This document shows positions 35,514 through 43,889 of a stretch of 64,000 nt of DNA, piece by piece. The notes under the pieces were generated by a model. That model had not been told where the DNA came from and searched no databases. It saw nothing but the letters and a program-made list of their open reading frames with translations. Numbering within the stretch: the first letter of the stretch is position 1; each line of letters starts with the position of its first letter. Origin of the DNA: Rhizobium lentis (GTDB lineage: Bacteria; Pseudomonadota; Alphaproteobacteria; Rhizobiales; Rhizobiaceae). Location: positions 124,001 through 188,000 of the forward strand of contig NZ_JACHBD010000011.1 of the NCBI RefSeq assembly GCF_014200175.1. The letters are read 5' to 3'. A program made the translations under genes and the position numbers.

Positions 35514-36663
35514 GATCGGCCTCCGGATTGGTTTCCAGCGGCGGCGCAACGACGCGGACGACGTGCAGCGGAATGCGATCGTCCGAATGAAGAACCACAA
35601 GAACGGCCGCATGCGCGCCGGCGAGCTTCAATGCCTCGATGACGGGCGCAAGGGATCGCTCTTCGGCCGCAGAACAGTCCCGGGGGAAGGAACGGCCCGC
35701 TTTTGCGAGTTGCAGGCGCCAGGCGGCCAGTTCCCCGGCGTCGGCATGATTATAAAGCTCCGTCCTGATATCGTCGCGCGCTGCCGAAATGACGCCGAGG
35801 CGGGACTGGCAGGCTTCCAGCAAGGCGCTGGTCAGCGCGCGGTCATGGCTGATATCGCAGCCGAAACCTTCGGCCGGCAGCGGCGCAAAGGGGGCTCTGC
35901 CGCCATCTTCCATAATGTGGCACCAGTAGATCGGCAGGGCATGCGGCGCCGGGATCTGCCAGATGCCGACGACAAAACCGGCCTTGGAGAGTTGCCGCAT
36001 GATGTCGCCGGCGTTTCCCGATTGCACCGACCGGGCGTCGATCTGGCAGCGGTCGAAGAAATGCGGGATCTTCATCGCCGTGCAGCGGGCCTGTCGCTCG
36101 AGGATCTCCAGGCAGGCATGCAGAACAGCGCTTTGCAGGCTCATGCCGGCAGCGAGGCCCGTGGTGTCGCGGGCGATCCAATGGGGATGCGGCGACGGGA
36201 CGATGTAGGCGGTATCGACGAGGGCAAGCGGAACGGCCATTTGCCGCCCTGAAAGGAGATCCAGCCCGGCAATCCAGGAGAGCATCTCCTCGTCCCGGCC
36301 GATGCCGAGGTGCGACCAGTCTCCCCGTGCGTTCATGGCGCGCAGGCTTGCCGTGACGATGCGCTCCTGATCAATCCGCTCCGAGGCCCAGCCTTCCAGG
36401 GATTCCATCAGGCCCGATATCGCCGCCAGCGGAAAGGTCAGTCCTTTGCCCTGGCTGACGGCGACGGAGCGTGAGCGCGGCCGAACGACCTGGACGACCG
36501 GGACTCCGATCCAATCGAGCCCGGTGATCGAACCGAGCCTGGTGATGCCGTAATCCTGTCTGCGCGCAAGGATGCGCTGCACCGTCTGCCGGGGATCGGG
36601 AGGCGAGGGGACTTCGGCCTTCAGGATGATATCAAGGATGTTATCGAGCGTCGCTTCGTCCAT
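35503..36663 (-). CDS. YcaO-domain cyclodehydratase-type enzyme
   Basis: 386 residues from ATG 36663 (GGAAGG five bases upstream; a GTG at 36666 directly precedes). The three ATP/Mg-binding segments of YcaO proteins are present: ESLEGWASER with Glu87, Glu90 and Glu95; LEILERQA at 185-192; and LLEACQSRL with ARDD (281-298). The C-terminus lacks the Pro-x-Pro-x-Pro tail of azoline-forming enzymes, which fits a thioamide-type YcaO. It activates backbone amides with ATP; with TfuA next to it, conversion of a peptide amide to a thioamide is the likeliest reaction. The substrate is unknown. It is the first gene of the unit after a palindromic mosaic element. Confidence 0.88.
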   Translation of the reverse strand: MDEATLDNILDIILKAEVPSPPDPRQTVQRILARRQDYGITRLGSITGLDWIGVPVVQVVRPRSRSVAVSQGKGLTFPLAAISGLMESLEGWASERIDQERIVTASLRAMNARGDWSHLGIGRDEEMLSWIAGLDLLSGRQMAVPLALVDTAYIVPSPHPHWIARDTTGLAAGMSLQSAVLHACLEILERQARCTAMKIPHFFDRCQIDARSVQSGNAGDIMRQLSKAGFVVGIWQIPAPHALPIYWCHIMEDGGRAPFAPLPAEGFGCDISHDRALTSALLEACQSRLGVISAARDDIRTELYNHADAGELAAWRLQLAKAGRSFPRDCSAAEERSLAPVIEALKLAGAHAAVLVVLHSDDRIPLHVVRVVAPPLETNPEADLAR

Positions 36664-36682
36664 CACATCCTTCCATCTTTGC

Positions 36683-36797
36683 TAGAGCATGATGCCGAAA
36701 AGTGTGAGCGGTTTTCGGGCGACATCATGCTCTAACTCGTTAATTTAGAACAGGATTCAGATTTTAGGCCGACCGGGCCTAAAATCATTCTGTTCTA
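36683..36797. repeat. Rhizobial palindromic mosaic element (RIME-like)
   Basis: Two large palindromes side by side. First: TAGAGCATGATG (36683-36694) with CATCATGCTCTA (36723-36734) and inner CCGAAAA/TTTTCGG. Second: TAGAACAG (36746-36753) with CTGTTCTA (36790-36797) and inner GATTTTAGGCC/GGCCTAAAATC. This is the typical layout of repeated intergenic elements in rhizobia. Its right arm includes the stop codon of the cyclase-AAA gene (TAG at 36795-36797). Confidence 0.85.
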
Positions 36798-39700
36798 GGG
36801 CCGCGGCAGTCCGTCCAGGCTTTGCTTTGCTCGTTCCGCCAACCAGGCGGCCTTTTGTCCGTCGGCAATCTGGATGGCGCGTGTCAGGTCTCGTCTGATC
36901 GATGAGGGCGGCTCGTTCAGATCATGCTTCAGTTGGGCGCTGAGGCGGTAGAGTTCGGCAAGCCAGAACGATTGGCCGCTGCTGCGCCCGACATTGATCG
37001 CGTTCTGGACGGTCGTCAGGGCTTCGGCAGACCGGCCGCGGTGCCGCAGCACCTGCGCATGCATGTCGCTGTGCATGGAAAAATTGTCGTCGGTGCCCAA
37101 TTGCTGCTGGAGAGCCAGGCCGCCGGCAAAACGCTCTTCGCCGCCGGCTGCGGACGAGGTCATCAGCTCCGCCCAGCCGCAATACATGTTCGCCCGCGCC
37201 TGGCTTGCCGCCAGCCCGTGCCGCTCGGCGAGTGACAGCATCTGTTCGCCGAGCGCGTGGACCTCGTCATAGCGGCCCTGGCAGCGGGCAAGCACCATGG
37301 CGTAATAGAGCGCATGCACCATGCTGCCGGCGTGATCGGTCGCGCTTGCCCATTCCAGGCATTGTCCGATCGCAAGTTCGCTCGCCTCGGATTCGTCGAG
37401 CAGGAGGTAGGAAAGGGCGCTCTCGCCGAGCCCGCAGACCTTGGCGTCATGGCCGCCGAAGAAGGCCCGATTGCGCACCGCGCTTTCTGGATCGTAGAGC
37501 GCGAGGCCCTTGGCGACACAGTCGAGACAAAAGCCGTGTTCGCCGGCGTGGAAGCTCGTCGCCCAGCCGCAGTGATAGGATTGAAGCCGCGTCTCCCGAT
37601 CCTCGACGGCTTGCATGTCGGCCACGAGAATGCGCGCGCGTGACTGCTGGGTCAGAATGTTGGGGGCGGTGAACCACCATCCCCAATAGACCGGGAAATG
37701 TTTGACGCGCACGGCCGAGGGCTGTTTGCGCAGAAGCTGCATGGCGCGGGCATAGACCCGCCGCGCGCTCTCCGATCCCTCGCCTTCGAGTGCGCTTGCG
37801 ACGATGCCTTGAAGTTCGAACAGGCTGAGGGCGAGTTCGGTGCGGTCGGGGTGGCGCCGGGAAAGGCTGCCGACCGCCTCGGCACAGAGTTCGAGCGAGA
37901 CATTTGCCTCCCGCATTGCCGAGCGGAGGACGCTTGCCTCCGCCGCCGCCAGGGCAAATCGGGCGGCAGCGTCATGCAGGCCTGCCTCGGCACACTGCCA
38001 GGCGGCGATTGCAGCCGGCAGGCTGGGTTTTTCTTCGCCGACCAGGAGACGGGCGATCCGCCGGTGGATGCGGCGCCGGTCGCTCTTGAGAAGGCTGCTA
38101 TAGGCGGCTTCCTGCGCCAGCACGTGCCGAAACTGATAGGAGCCGTGCGAGGTGGTCGAACGCTCGATGATGCCTTGCGACAGAAGCTGCTCGATATCGA
38201 CGTCGACGCTGCGGCGGCTGACCCCTTCGAGGAGATAGGTGAGCAGCGAGATGCTGAATTCGCGGCCGATGACGCTGGCAAATTGCGCCGCCTGGCGTGC
38301 CGAACCGGTCGCAGCGAGCCTGGCCGACAGCAGATCGTTGAGCGAGGTGACGCCGCCTTCTCTGAGCAGTCCTTTCCATTCCGAGAGCGATTTGCCCAAT
38401 GGCTGCCTGCCGCGGAAGAAGCTGGCCAGTTCTTCCGCATAGAGCGGCATGCCGTCGCATTGGTCGAGAATGAAATCCGACAGGCCGGGCGGGGGACGCT
38501 CCCGCCAGATCGAGGCGACGAGATCGCGAACCGCGGCCGCGGTCAGCCCCGGCAAATCGATCTCGCTGGCGACCGCGAGAGATCGTCGGATTCTCGATGT
38601 CTGAATGACCAGGATCGGAAGCCTGGCCGCCAGCGATCCCAGCCTGTCGATCAGCTCCAGCGTCATGTCGTCGGCCCAGTGCACATCCTCGAAGATGAGG
38701 AGCGTCGGGAGACCGGCGGCCTTGCATGTCAGAATGTCGGCGGCGGCTTCGATGACCTTCCGCCTGAAGGCGCGCCCGGAGAGATCGGAAACGCGGATAT
38801 TGCGCGACGTCGCCGGCGAACGGTCGGCGGTGAACGCGAGGATCGTGTCGGCGGCGGATGCATCGAGCTGTCGGCCGGACGCTTGAAGAGCCCGCATGAA
38901 GGCGTCGTTGTCGCCATCCTTCAGGACCGAGGGTTCGGCGACCAGCCTCTCGAGAAATGAAACGAATGGATGCAGCGGCTGGCTCTCCAGGCGCCTGCCG
39001 CATTGGAAGACCACGGTCTCATGCGCGCTCTGCCGCAGACCTTCGGCGAATTCGCCGACCAGCCTGGATTTGCCGATACCGGGCTCGCCGACGACGGCGA
39101 TCAGACTTCCCTTGCCGCCGACGGCCGAATTCCAGGCGCTGGCGAGGGCGGCAAGCTCCTTTTCCCGGCCGCGGATCGGTCTGTCGTAGCCCTGGGACGG
39201 CGATGGCTCGGCGGTCGATCGATCGCGCTCCTGCGGGCGCCAGAGGGCAATCGGATGTTCGAAGCCCTTCAGCCTTGCCTCCCGCAGCAGGCTGTAATCG
39301 AATTTCTGCCGGGTGAGCTGGACGGTCGAATCGGCGACGAGGACGGAATTGGGGTCGGCCTCGGCCTGCAGCCGGGCCGCCAGAACCGGCGCCGTGCCGA
39401 CGATCTCATCGCCTTGCGTGGAGAAGACGACGAGCCCGGTGGCAACCCCGATCCGCAGCCGGAACGGCCGGCGCGCCTTGGCCTTGGCCTGGGTCGTGGT
39501 CTCGGCCCCTGCCGCGACGCGCAGCAGCTCCAGAGAAGCGCGCACCGCGCTTTCAGCTGCATCCTCGGACTGCTCGGGATAGCCGAAGAAGCAGCATCCG
39601 CCATCGCCGAGCCGCTGATGAAGAAATCCCCCGTGTTTCCTGATGACCGTCTCGGCGCTCTGATGTAACGCCGAGACCGACCGGAAGAATTTCTCCGGCT

Positions 39701-39803
39701 CGCTGCGCAACAAGAGCTCGGTGGAACCGACAATGTCATAGAAAAGGGCCGTGACCTGTCGCCGCTCACCTGTAAACCGAATTCGTGCGTCGAGGGTTTT
39801 CAT
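36795..39803 (-). CDS. Class III cyclase-like, AAA ATPase and TPR regulator
   Basis: 1002 residues. Order: nucleotide cyclase-like domain (1-170), ATPase with Walker A GEPGIGKS (239-246) and Walker B LLIFEDVHWADD, then a long helical repeat region of TPR type. The cyclase part keeps the two metal Asp residues (Asp23 in FYDIVGS, Asp67 in LGDGG). The Asn that stabilises the transition state is replaced by Val (140 in APVLAARL), while the following Arg is kept. Activity as a cyclase is thus doubtful; a signal-sensing regulator role is more likely. Same strand as the YcaO unit, separated by the palindromic element. Confidence 0.85.
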   Translation of the reverse strand: MKTLDARIRFTGERRQVTALFYDIVGSTELLLRSEPEKFFRSVSALHQSAETVIRKHGGFLHQRLGDGGCCFFGYPEQSEDAAESAVRASLELLRVAAGAETTTQAKAKARRPFRLRIGVATGLVVFSTQGDEIVGTAPVLAARLQAEADPNSVLVADSTVQLTRQKFDYSLLREARLKGFEHPIALWRPQERDRSTAEPSPSQGYDRPIRGREKELAALASAWNSAVGGKGSLIAVVGEPGIGKSRLVGEFAEGLRQSAHETVVFQCGRRLESQPLHPFVSFLERLVAEPSVLKDGDNDAFMRALQASGRQLDASAADTILAFTADRSPATSRNIRVSDLSGRAFRRKVIEAAADILTCKAAGLPTLLIFEDVHWADDMTLELIDRLGSLAARLPILVIQTSRIRRSLAVASEIDLPGLTAAAVRDLVASIWRERPPPGLSDFILDQCDGMPLYAEELASFFRGRQPLGKSLSEWKGLLREGGVTSLNDLLSARLAATGSARQAAQFASVIGREFSISLLTYLLEGVSRRSVDVDIEQLLSQGIIERSTTSHGSYQFRHVLAQEAAYSSLLKSDRRRIHRRIARLLVGEEKPSLPAAIAAWQCAEAGLHDAAARFALAAAEASVLRSAMREANVSLELCAEAVGSLSRRHPDRTELALSLFELQGIVASALEGEGSESARRVYARAMQLLRKQPSAVRVKHFPVYWGWWFTAPNILTQQSRARILVADMQAVEDRETRLQSYHCGWATSFHAGEHGFCLDCVAKGLALYDPESAVRNRAFFGGHDAKVCGLGESALSYLLLDESEASELAIGQCLEWASATDHAGSMVHALYYAMVLARCQGRYDEVHALGEQMLSLAERHGLAASQARANMYCGWAELMTSSAAGGEERFAGGLALQQQLGTDDNFSMHSDMHAQVLRHRGRSAEALTTVQNAINVGRSSGQSFWLAELYRLSAQLKHDLNEPPSSIRRDLTRAIQIADGQKAAWLAERAKQSLDGLPRP

Positions 39804-39911
39804 AGCGGGGCGCCCAACACCACTGAAGCCATGCTCAGGACATCCGATTTAATGCCTGCATGCAAGCTTTTCGTGCGGTGCTGCTAATATATTCTGCTGT
39901 TCGCTTGCAGT

Positions 39912-42524
39912 TCAGACAGTCTCCGCCATTACAGTACGTCCGCCCGTGCCGCGGGCCATTGCTATCCCACCAAGCAGATTGCGAAGGTCAGCCGCGATTT
40001 TGTTGGCGATGACGCCGAGCGCCAGGCCACCTGATATCGCCAGCAGATGAAAGAGGGGAACCGGCAGCATGGCCGCTGCCTGCGGCATCAGCAGTTCCGG
40101 AACGAAACGGTGCAGCAGGTAGGTGGGAAAGGCCGAGACGGCGATAAGCGTCACGAGACGCCCAAGCCGCACGGGTAGGTGAATGCGCGGCAGGTAGAGA
40201 AGGGCGAGAAGCGCTGCGAAGATCGTCAGATACTTGACCGTGGTTCCGATCCACAGCGTTTCCCAGAAGGCGAGATAACCGAGCACGGCGGCGGCAATCG
40301 ACGTCAGGATGATCCGCTGCGCCTGCCTGCCGGCCAGGCCCGCGCACCAGCCGAACATGCCGAGATGCAGGCCCCAGTAGATGGTGAAAATCTGCCGCCC
40401 GCCGATATCGAAGAGGGGCGGCAGAGAAAACCGCGCCGCGACCGCCAGCGCCAGGAGTGCGAGCGAGAAGGTAAAGGGTTGCGCCCGCGCGAGCCCGCGC
40501 ACCGCAGGCGCGGCAAAAACCAGCGAGAAAACCAGAAGCGTCTGCGCATAGGCTTCGATGAACCAGTAGAGATAGGGAAGCATCTCATGACGCTCCGGCT
40601 CGGCATAGCCGAAATTGCCGGTCAGCGTCACCGAGGCCCAGGGAATGGTCCGCCAGGCCAGCCCATAGGCGGCGACGATGAGGAAATAGGGAATGAGGAC
40701 ATTGATGGCAGGCCGCAGCGCATGGCGGAAATTGCCGGCGAGGAAATGGCCGGACTGAAAGCGCGCCAGGCTGAAGCCGACGAGGAGCAGCATCACGCCC
40801 GATCCGCCGGGAATGGGCCAGAGCATCTGGTGATGGGTCACGACGAGCAGGATGGCAATTGCCCTCAGAACCAGATCGGTCGGCAGCGTCCTGATCTCTG
40901 CGCTCCGGCCGGACGCGATAACCCGCGAGCCAATATCGAGTTCGGCGATCCGCTTTTGCTCCCAGCCTTCCGGCAGCTCGACGCCAAGCCGGTCGAGCTC
41001 CATCGTCAATTGCAGGAAGCGCAGCGAATCGCCGCCAAGCGAGACGAAGCTGTCGTTGCGGCTCACTTTGTGGGGATAGAAGACTTTGGCATAGGCATCG
41101 AGCACGCTCACCGCCACGGCGCGACTTGTCTCGCGAGCCGCCAGCATCTCGGCGCTGAGGCCTGCATAATCGATCTTGCCGGAGGCAAGCCTCGGAAGCT
41201 CGCTTCGCACCCTGACGGTAACAAGGCTCGCCGGAAGATGGCTCGCCTCGACGAGCACCTGGAGCGCCCGGTCGGCGTCACGCGCATCGGTCACACAGGC
41301 CTGCAGTCCGTGATCGTCGCCAACGACGGCGGCCGCGATCCCCACTTCGGCCAGAACCTGCTCTATGATGTCGAAGCCGATCCGGAGCCCCGCGACCTTG
41401 GCAAAACGGCTCTTGCGACCGACGATCCGGAAGAAACCGTCCTCATCACGCATGGCGATGTCGCCGGTGTGCAAGTCCGCGACCTCGGCGCCCCGCTGAA
41501 GATCGGCGCGATCGGTGCCGTAGCCCATCATCACGTTCGGGCCGGCATAGACCAGTTCACCGGCAACGTCCGGTCGGTCGAGCAAATGCCCGTCATCGTC
41601 GACGAGGCTGAGGCTGCCGCCGGGAATGGCGATGCCGATCCGCTCCTCATGGTCGGCCAGATCTTCCGGCGGCACGAAGGCGATGCGGGCGGCTGCCTCG
41701 GTCTGGCCGTACATGACGAAGAAGCGGCCGCCGTTCGCGCGCATATGGTCGCGGTAGAGGCGGATGAGTTCGGGCGCCAGCCGTCCGCCGGCCACCGTCA
41801 TGAAGCGCAGCGCCTTCAGTTCGTGGCTTCGGAAGCGCGTCCTTTCCATCAGCTCATAGGAATAGGGCACGCCCGAAAGATTGGTGCAGCCGCTTTCGCC
41901 GAGCAGTCTTGCAAAGTCCTCGCTCACCACGGAGACGCCTGGAACGAAGATGCTGCCGCCGGCAACGAGGTGCGAATGGAGGACGGAGAGACCGTAGGAA
42001 TAATGAAGCGGCAGAACGAGCGCGGTTCTGTCGGCAGGGGAGAGTTCGAGATAACCGGCAATCGCGCGCGCATTGGCGTCAAGATTGGCATAGGAAAGGC
42101 GCACAGCTTTCGCGAGCCCGGAACTGCCTGAGGTCATCAGCAGCAAGGCGAGATCCGGATGCGGCGGCGTGTCGCTTTGCTGAGGCCGGTTTTCCCGGAC
42201 GAGCCGCCAACGGCCGCCGGCGGGGCGGTAGGTGAAATCAGGCCGAAAGGCTGGGAGAAACTCTTGCCACAGCCTGTCATCGCAGGGCGGCAGCATGGCC
42301 ACAGCATGGCCGGCGCGCAGCGCGCCGAGATAGGCGACGATCACATGTTCCGAAACATCCGCCGAAATCGCCACAAGCCGCTTTTCCCCCCGCCCCAGCT
42401 GCTCGGCGAAGCGCAGCGTCCGGGCGTTGAGGTCGGCATAGGAGACCATCCGTCCGTCGGCGAAGACAAGGGCTGGGCGCTGATCGGCGCGAGTGATTTC
42501 AGAAAACAGGTCGGCGGGGATCAT
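39912..42524 (-). CDS. Adenylation / carrier / membrane acyltransferase fusion protein
   Basis: 870 residues. Residues 1-460 are an AMP-forming ligase with TSGSSGLAKA (131-140), YGQTE (272-276), TGD (353-355) and the catalytic Lys in SGK (450). Residues about 475-540 are a carrier domain with the phosphopantetheine Ser in LGGDS (500). From about 548 an OafA-type acyltransferase-3 domain begins (RAIAILLVVTHHQ) and spans the membrane about ten times. The chain could activate an acid, load it on its own carrier and hand it to a lipid, sugar or peptide at the membrane. The acid is unknown. The ribosome site is weak. Confidence 0.85.
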   Translation of the reverse strand: MIPADLFSEITRADQRPALVFADGRMVSYADLNARTLRFAEQLGRGEKRLVAISADVSEHVIVAYLGALRAGHAVAMLPPCDDRLWQEFLPAFRPDFTYRPAGGRWRLVRENRPQQSDTPPHPDLALLLMTSGSSGLAKAVRLSYANLDANARAIAGYLELSPADRTALVLPLHYSYGLSVLHSHLVAGGSIFVPGVSVVSEDFARLLGESGCTNLSGVPYSYELMERTRFRSHELKALRFMTVAGGRLAPELIRLYRDHMRANGGRFFVMYGQTEAAARIAFVPPEDLADHEERIGIAIPGGSLSLVDDDGHLLDRPDVAGELVYAGPNVMMGYGTDRADLQRGAEVADLHTGDIAMRDEDGFFRIVGRKSRFAKVAGLRIGFDIIEQVLAEVGIAAAVVGDDHGLQACVTDARDADRALQVLVEASHLPASLVTVRVRSELPRLASGKIDYAGLSAEMLAARETSRAVAVSVLDAYAKVFYPHKVSRNDSFVSLGGDSLRFLQLTMELDRLGVELPEGWEQKRIAELDIGSRVIASGRSAEIRTLPTDLVLRAIAILLVVTHHQMLWPIPGGSGVMLLLVGFSLARFQSGHFLAGNFRHALRPAINVLIPYFLIVAAYGLAWRTIPWASVTLTGNFGYAEPERHEMLPYLYWFIEAYAQTLLVFSLVFAAPAVRGLARAQPFTFSLALLALAVAARFSLPPLFDIGGRQIFTIYWGLHLGMFGWCAGLAGRQAQRIILTSIAAAVLGYLAFWETLWIGTTVKYLTIFAALLALLYLPRIHLPVRLGRLVTLIAVSAFPTYLLHRFVPELLMPQAAAMLPVPLFHLLAISGGLALGVIANKIAADLRNLLGGIAMARGTGGRTVMAETV

Positions 42525-42558
42525 GCTCGCGCTTCGAATGGCAGAAACTGGCGAAGCG

Positions 42559-42585
42559 CGTATAATCCTTGATAATGTCAGTCAA
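42559..42585 (-). promoter_or_regulatory. Candidate promoter of the fusion gene
   Basis: On the minus strand TTGACT (42580-42585) and TATACG (42559-42564) stand 15 bp apart, about 35 bp before the ATG. Good boxes but a short spacer. Confidence 0.35.
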
Positions 42586-42821
42586 GTAATTTGCGCCTGC
42601 ACAAGCTTGGGGCGACGCAATTTCGAGCTCGGGAAGGCGGCTTCGCGCCCTCAATACGGCTGTTTGGATCTCAGGTTTGTCATTCTTGGAGCTGCGGGGC
42701 ACCCGAACATTTGGACTAAGGATTAATGTCTGGCGGGAACGCGCCCTCGTTCGGCGAGAAAGCGTGGTGGGGCCGCTTCCCAAGAGCAGACGCTCCCTCC
42801 AGGCGATTCCCTCGACCGGCG

Positions 42822-43325
42822 CTACCCGCCTATGCTGGACAGCAATTCGTCGAGCTGCTCCAACTGCTCCGGCAAGGCGGCCGCCGAGCCCTGCAGGGCT
42901 TCCTCAAGCGCCTGCTTGGACGGATAGACTTCGTGGAAAGTCAGGAGTGTCTTGCCGCCTTGATCCGCGAAGGTCACGGTCGTGATCGCGCCTTCTTCGC
43001 CCTCGTCGTTGGTCCAGACGATGCGTTCGTTCGGCACCACATCGAGATATTTGCCGTAGAAGGCCATGGTGTCGGAACCGTCGGCGCCGAATTCCAGCCG
43101 ATATTTGCCGCCGGTACGCACGTCCACCTCGCATGAGACGAGCGAAATGCCGGATACCGATTTCGGCACCCACCAGCGCTGGAACAGCTCGGGCTGGCTC
43201 CACGTCCTGTACACCGTGCTCGGCGGCGCATTGAATATCCTGGTTACCAGGAGTTCGCGATCGCCTCTGCGCTCGACCGACGTGCGGTTCTCAGCACCCA
43301 CTGCACCGTTACCTCGCTCAGTCAT
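42822..43325 (-). CDS. AHSA1/SRPBCC-family protein
   Basis: 167 residues. START-like fold marks: LVTRIFNAPPSTVYRTWSQP, FQRWWVPK, GGKYRLEF, and FADQGGKTLLTFHEVY near the C-terminus. These proteins bind hydrophobic ligands and are often encoded with an ArsR-type regulator, as here: the start overlaps the regulator's end by 8 bases. Ligand unknown. Confidence 0.88.
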   Translation of the reverse strand: MTERGNGAVGAENRTSVERRGDRELLVTRIFNAPPSTVYRTWSQPELFQRWWVPKSVSGISLVSCEVDVRTGGKYRLEFGADGSDTMAFYGKYLDVVPNERIVWTNDEGEEGAITTVTFADQGGKTLLTFHEVYPSKQALEEALQGSAAALPEQLEQLDELLSSIGG

Positions 43326-43662
43326 CGCTTCCCTCCCGTTTCATTTCGCTGATGATCTCGTCCAATGCTTCGAAGCGGGCCTCGAAGAGCTTGCGATGCG
43401 CCTCGATCCACTCGGCCTCCGCCTTGAGGCCGCGTGTCCCAAGCTTGCAGGTTCTCACCCGTCCGACCTTGTGCGTGACGACCAGCCCCGCCCGCTCGAG
43501 AACCTGGACGTGCTTCTTCATGCCGGTCAGCGTCATCTGGAACTGATCCGCCAGACTGGTGATCGACGCGTCCCCCCGCCCCAGCTGATCGATGATCCCG
43601 CGGCGGGTCGCATCGGACAGCGCCGCAAACGAGAGGTCGAGGGGACTTTCATACTGAACCAT
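43318..43662 (-). CDS. ArsR-family transcriptional regulator
   Basis: 114 residues. A winged helix-turn-helix (FAALSDATRRGIIDQLGRGD, then SLADQFQMTLTGMKKHVQVL) without the metal-binding Cys pair, so it is of the type paired with AHSA1 proteins. No ribosome site is visible before the ATG. A perfect inverted repeat covers the start codon, suggesting self-repression and possibly leaderless translation. Confidence 0.88.
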   Translation of the reverse strand: MVQYESPLDLSFAALSDATRRGIIDQLGRGDASITSLADQFQMTLTGMKKHVQVLERAGLVVTHKVGRVRTCKLGTRGLKAEAEWIEAHRKLFEARFEALDEIISEMKREGSDD

Positions 43663-43672
43663 CTAGTTCAGT
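43653..43672. promoter_or_regulatory. Palindromic operator over the ArsR start codon
   Basis: ACTGAAC (43653-43659) and GTTCAGT (43666-43672) are perfect 7-bp arms with a 6-bp spacer, centred on the ATG of the regulator. Confidence 0.5.
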
Positions 43673-43889
43673 GTTTTAACCTGCTTGTGCAGGAAGCGCA
43701 AGCGTTCAGAACCTTCGATGCCGCAAATCGGTTACCGATCCGACCCTCAATCAATATCGCCAAGCGTTGCGTCTTCTCGGAAGAGAAGAAGCGCGGCTCC
43801 AATTGAGCTAAAAGCCCGAGTCCGGTGCCAGCGCGCGCTCGGTCGTGGTAAGATGTCCAGCTCCCTGTATCGAAAGGGTGGGCAGAGAA

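Noticed and set aside
36683-36797. Possible CRISPR-like or tRNA-like folded element
   Set aside because: Only one unit with nested palindromes and no spacer-repeat series or tRNA features; fits a rhizobial mosaic element.
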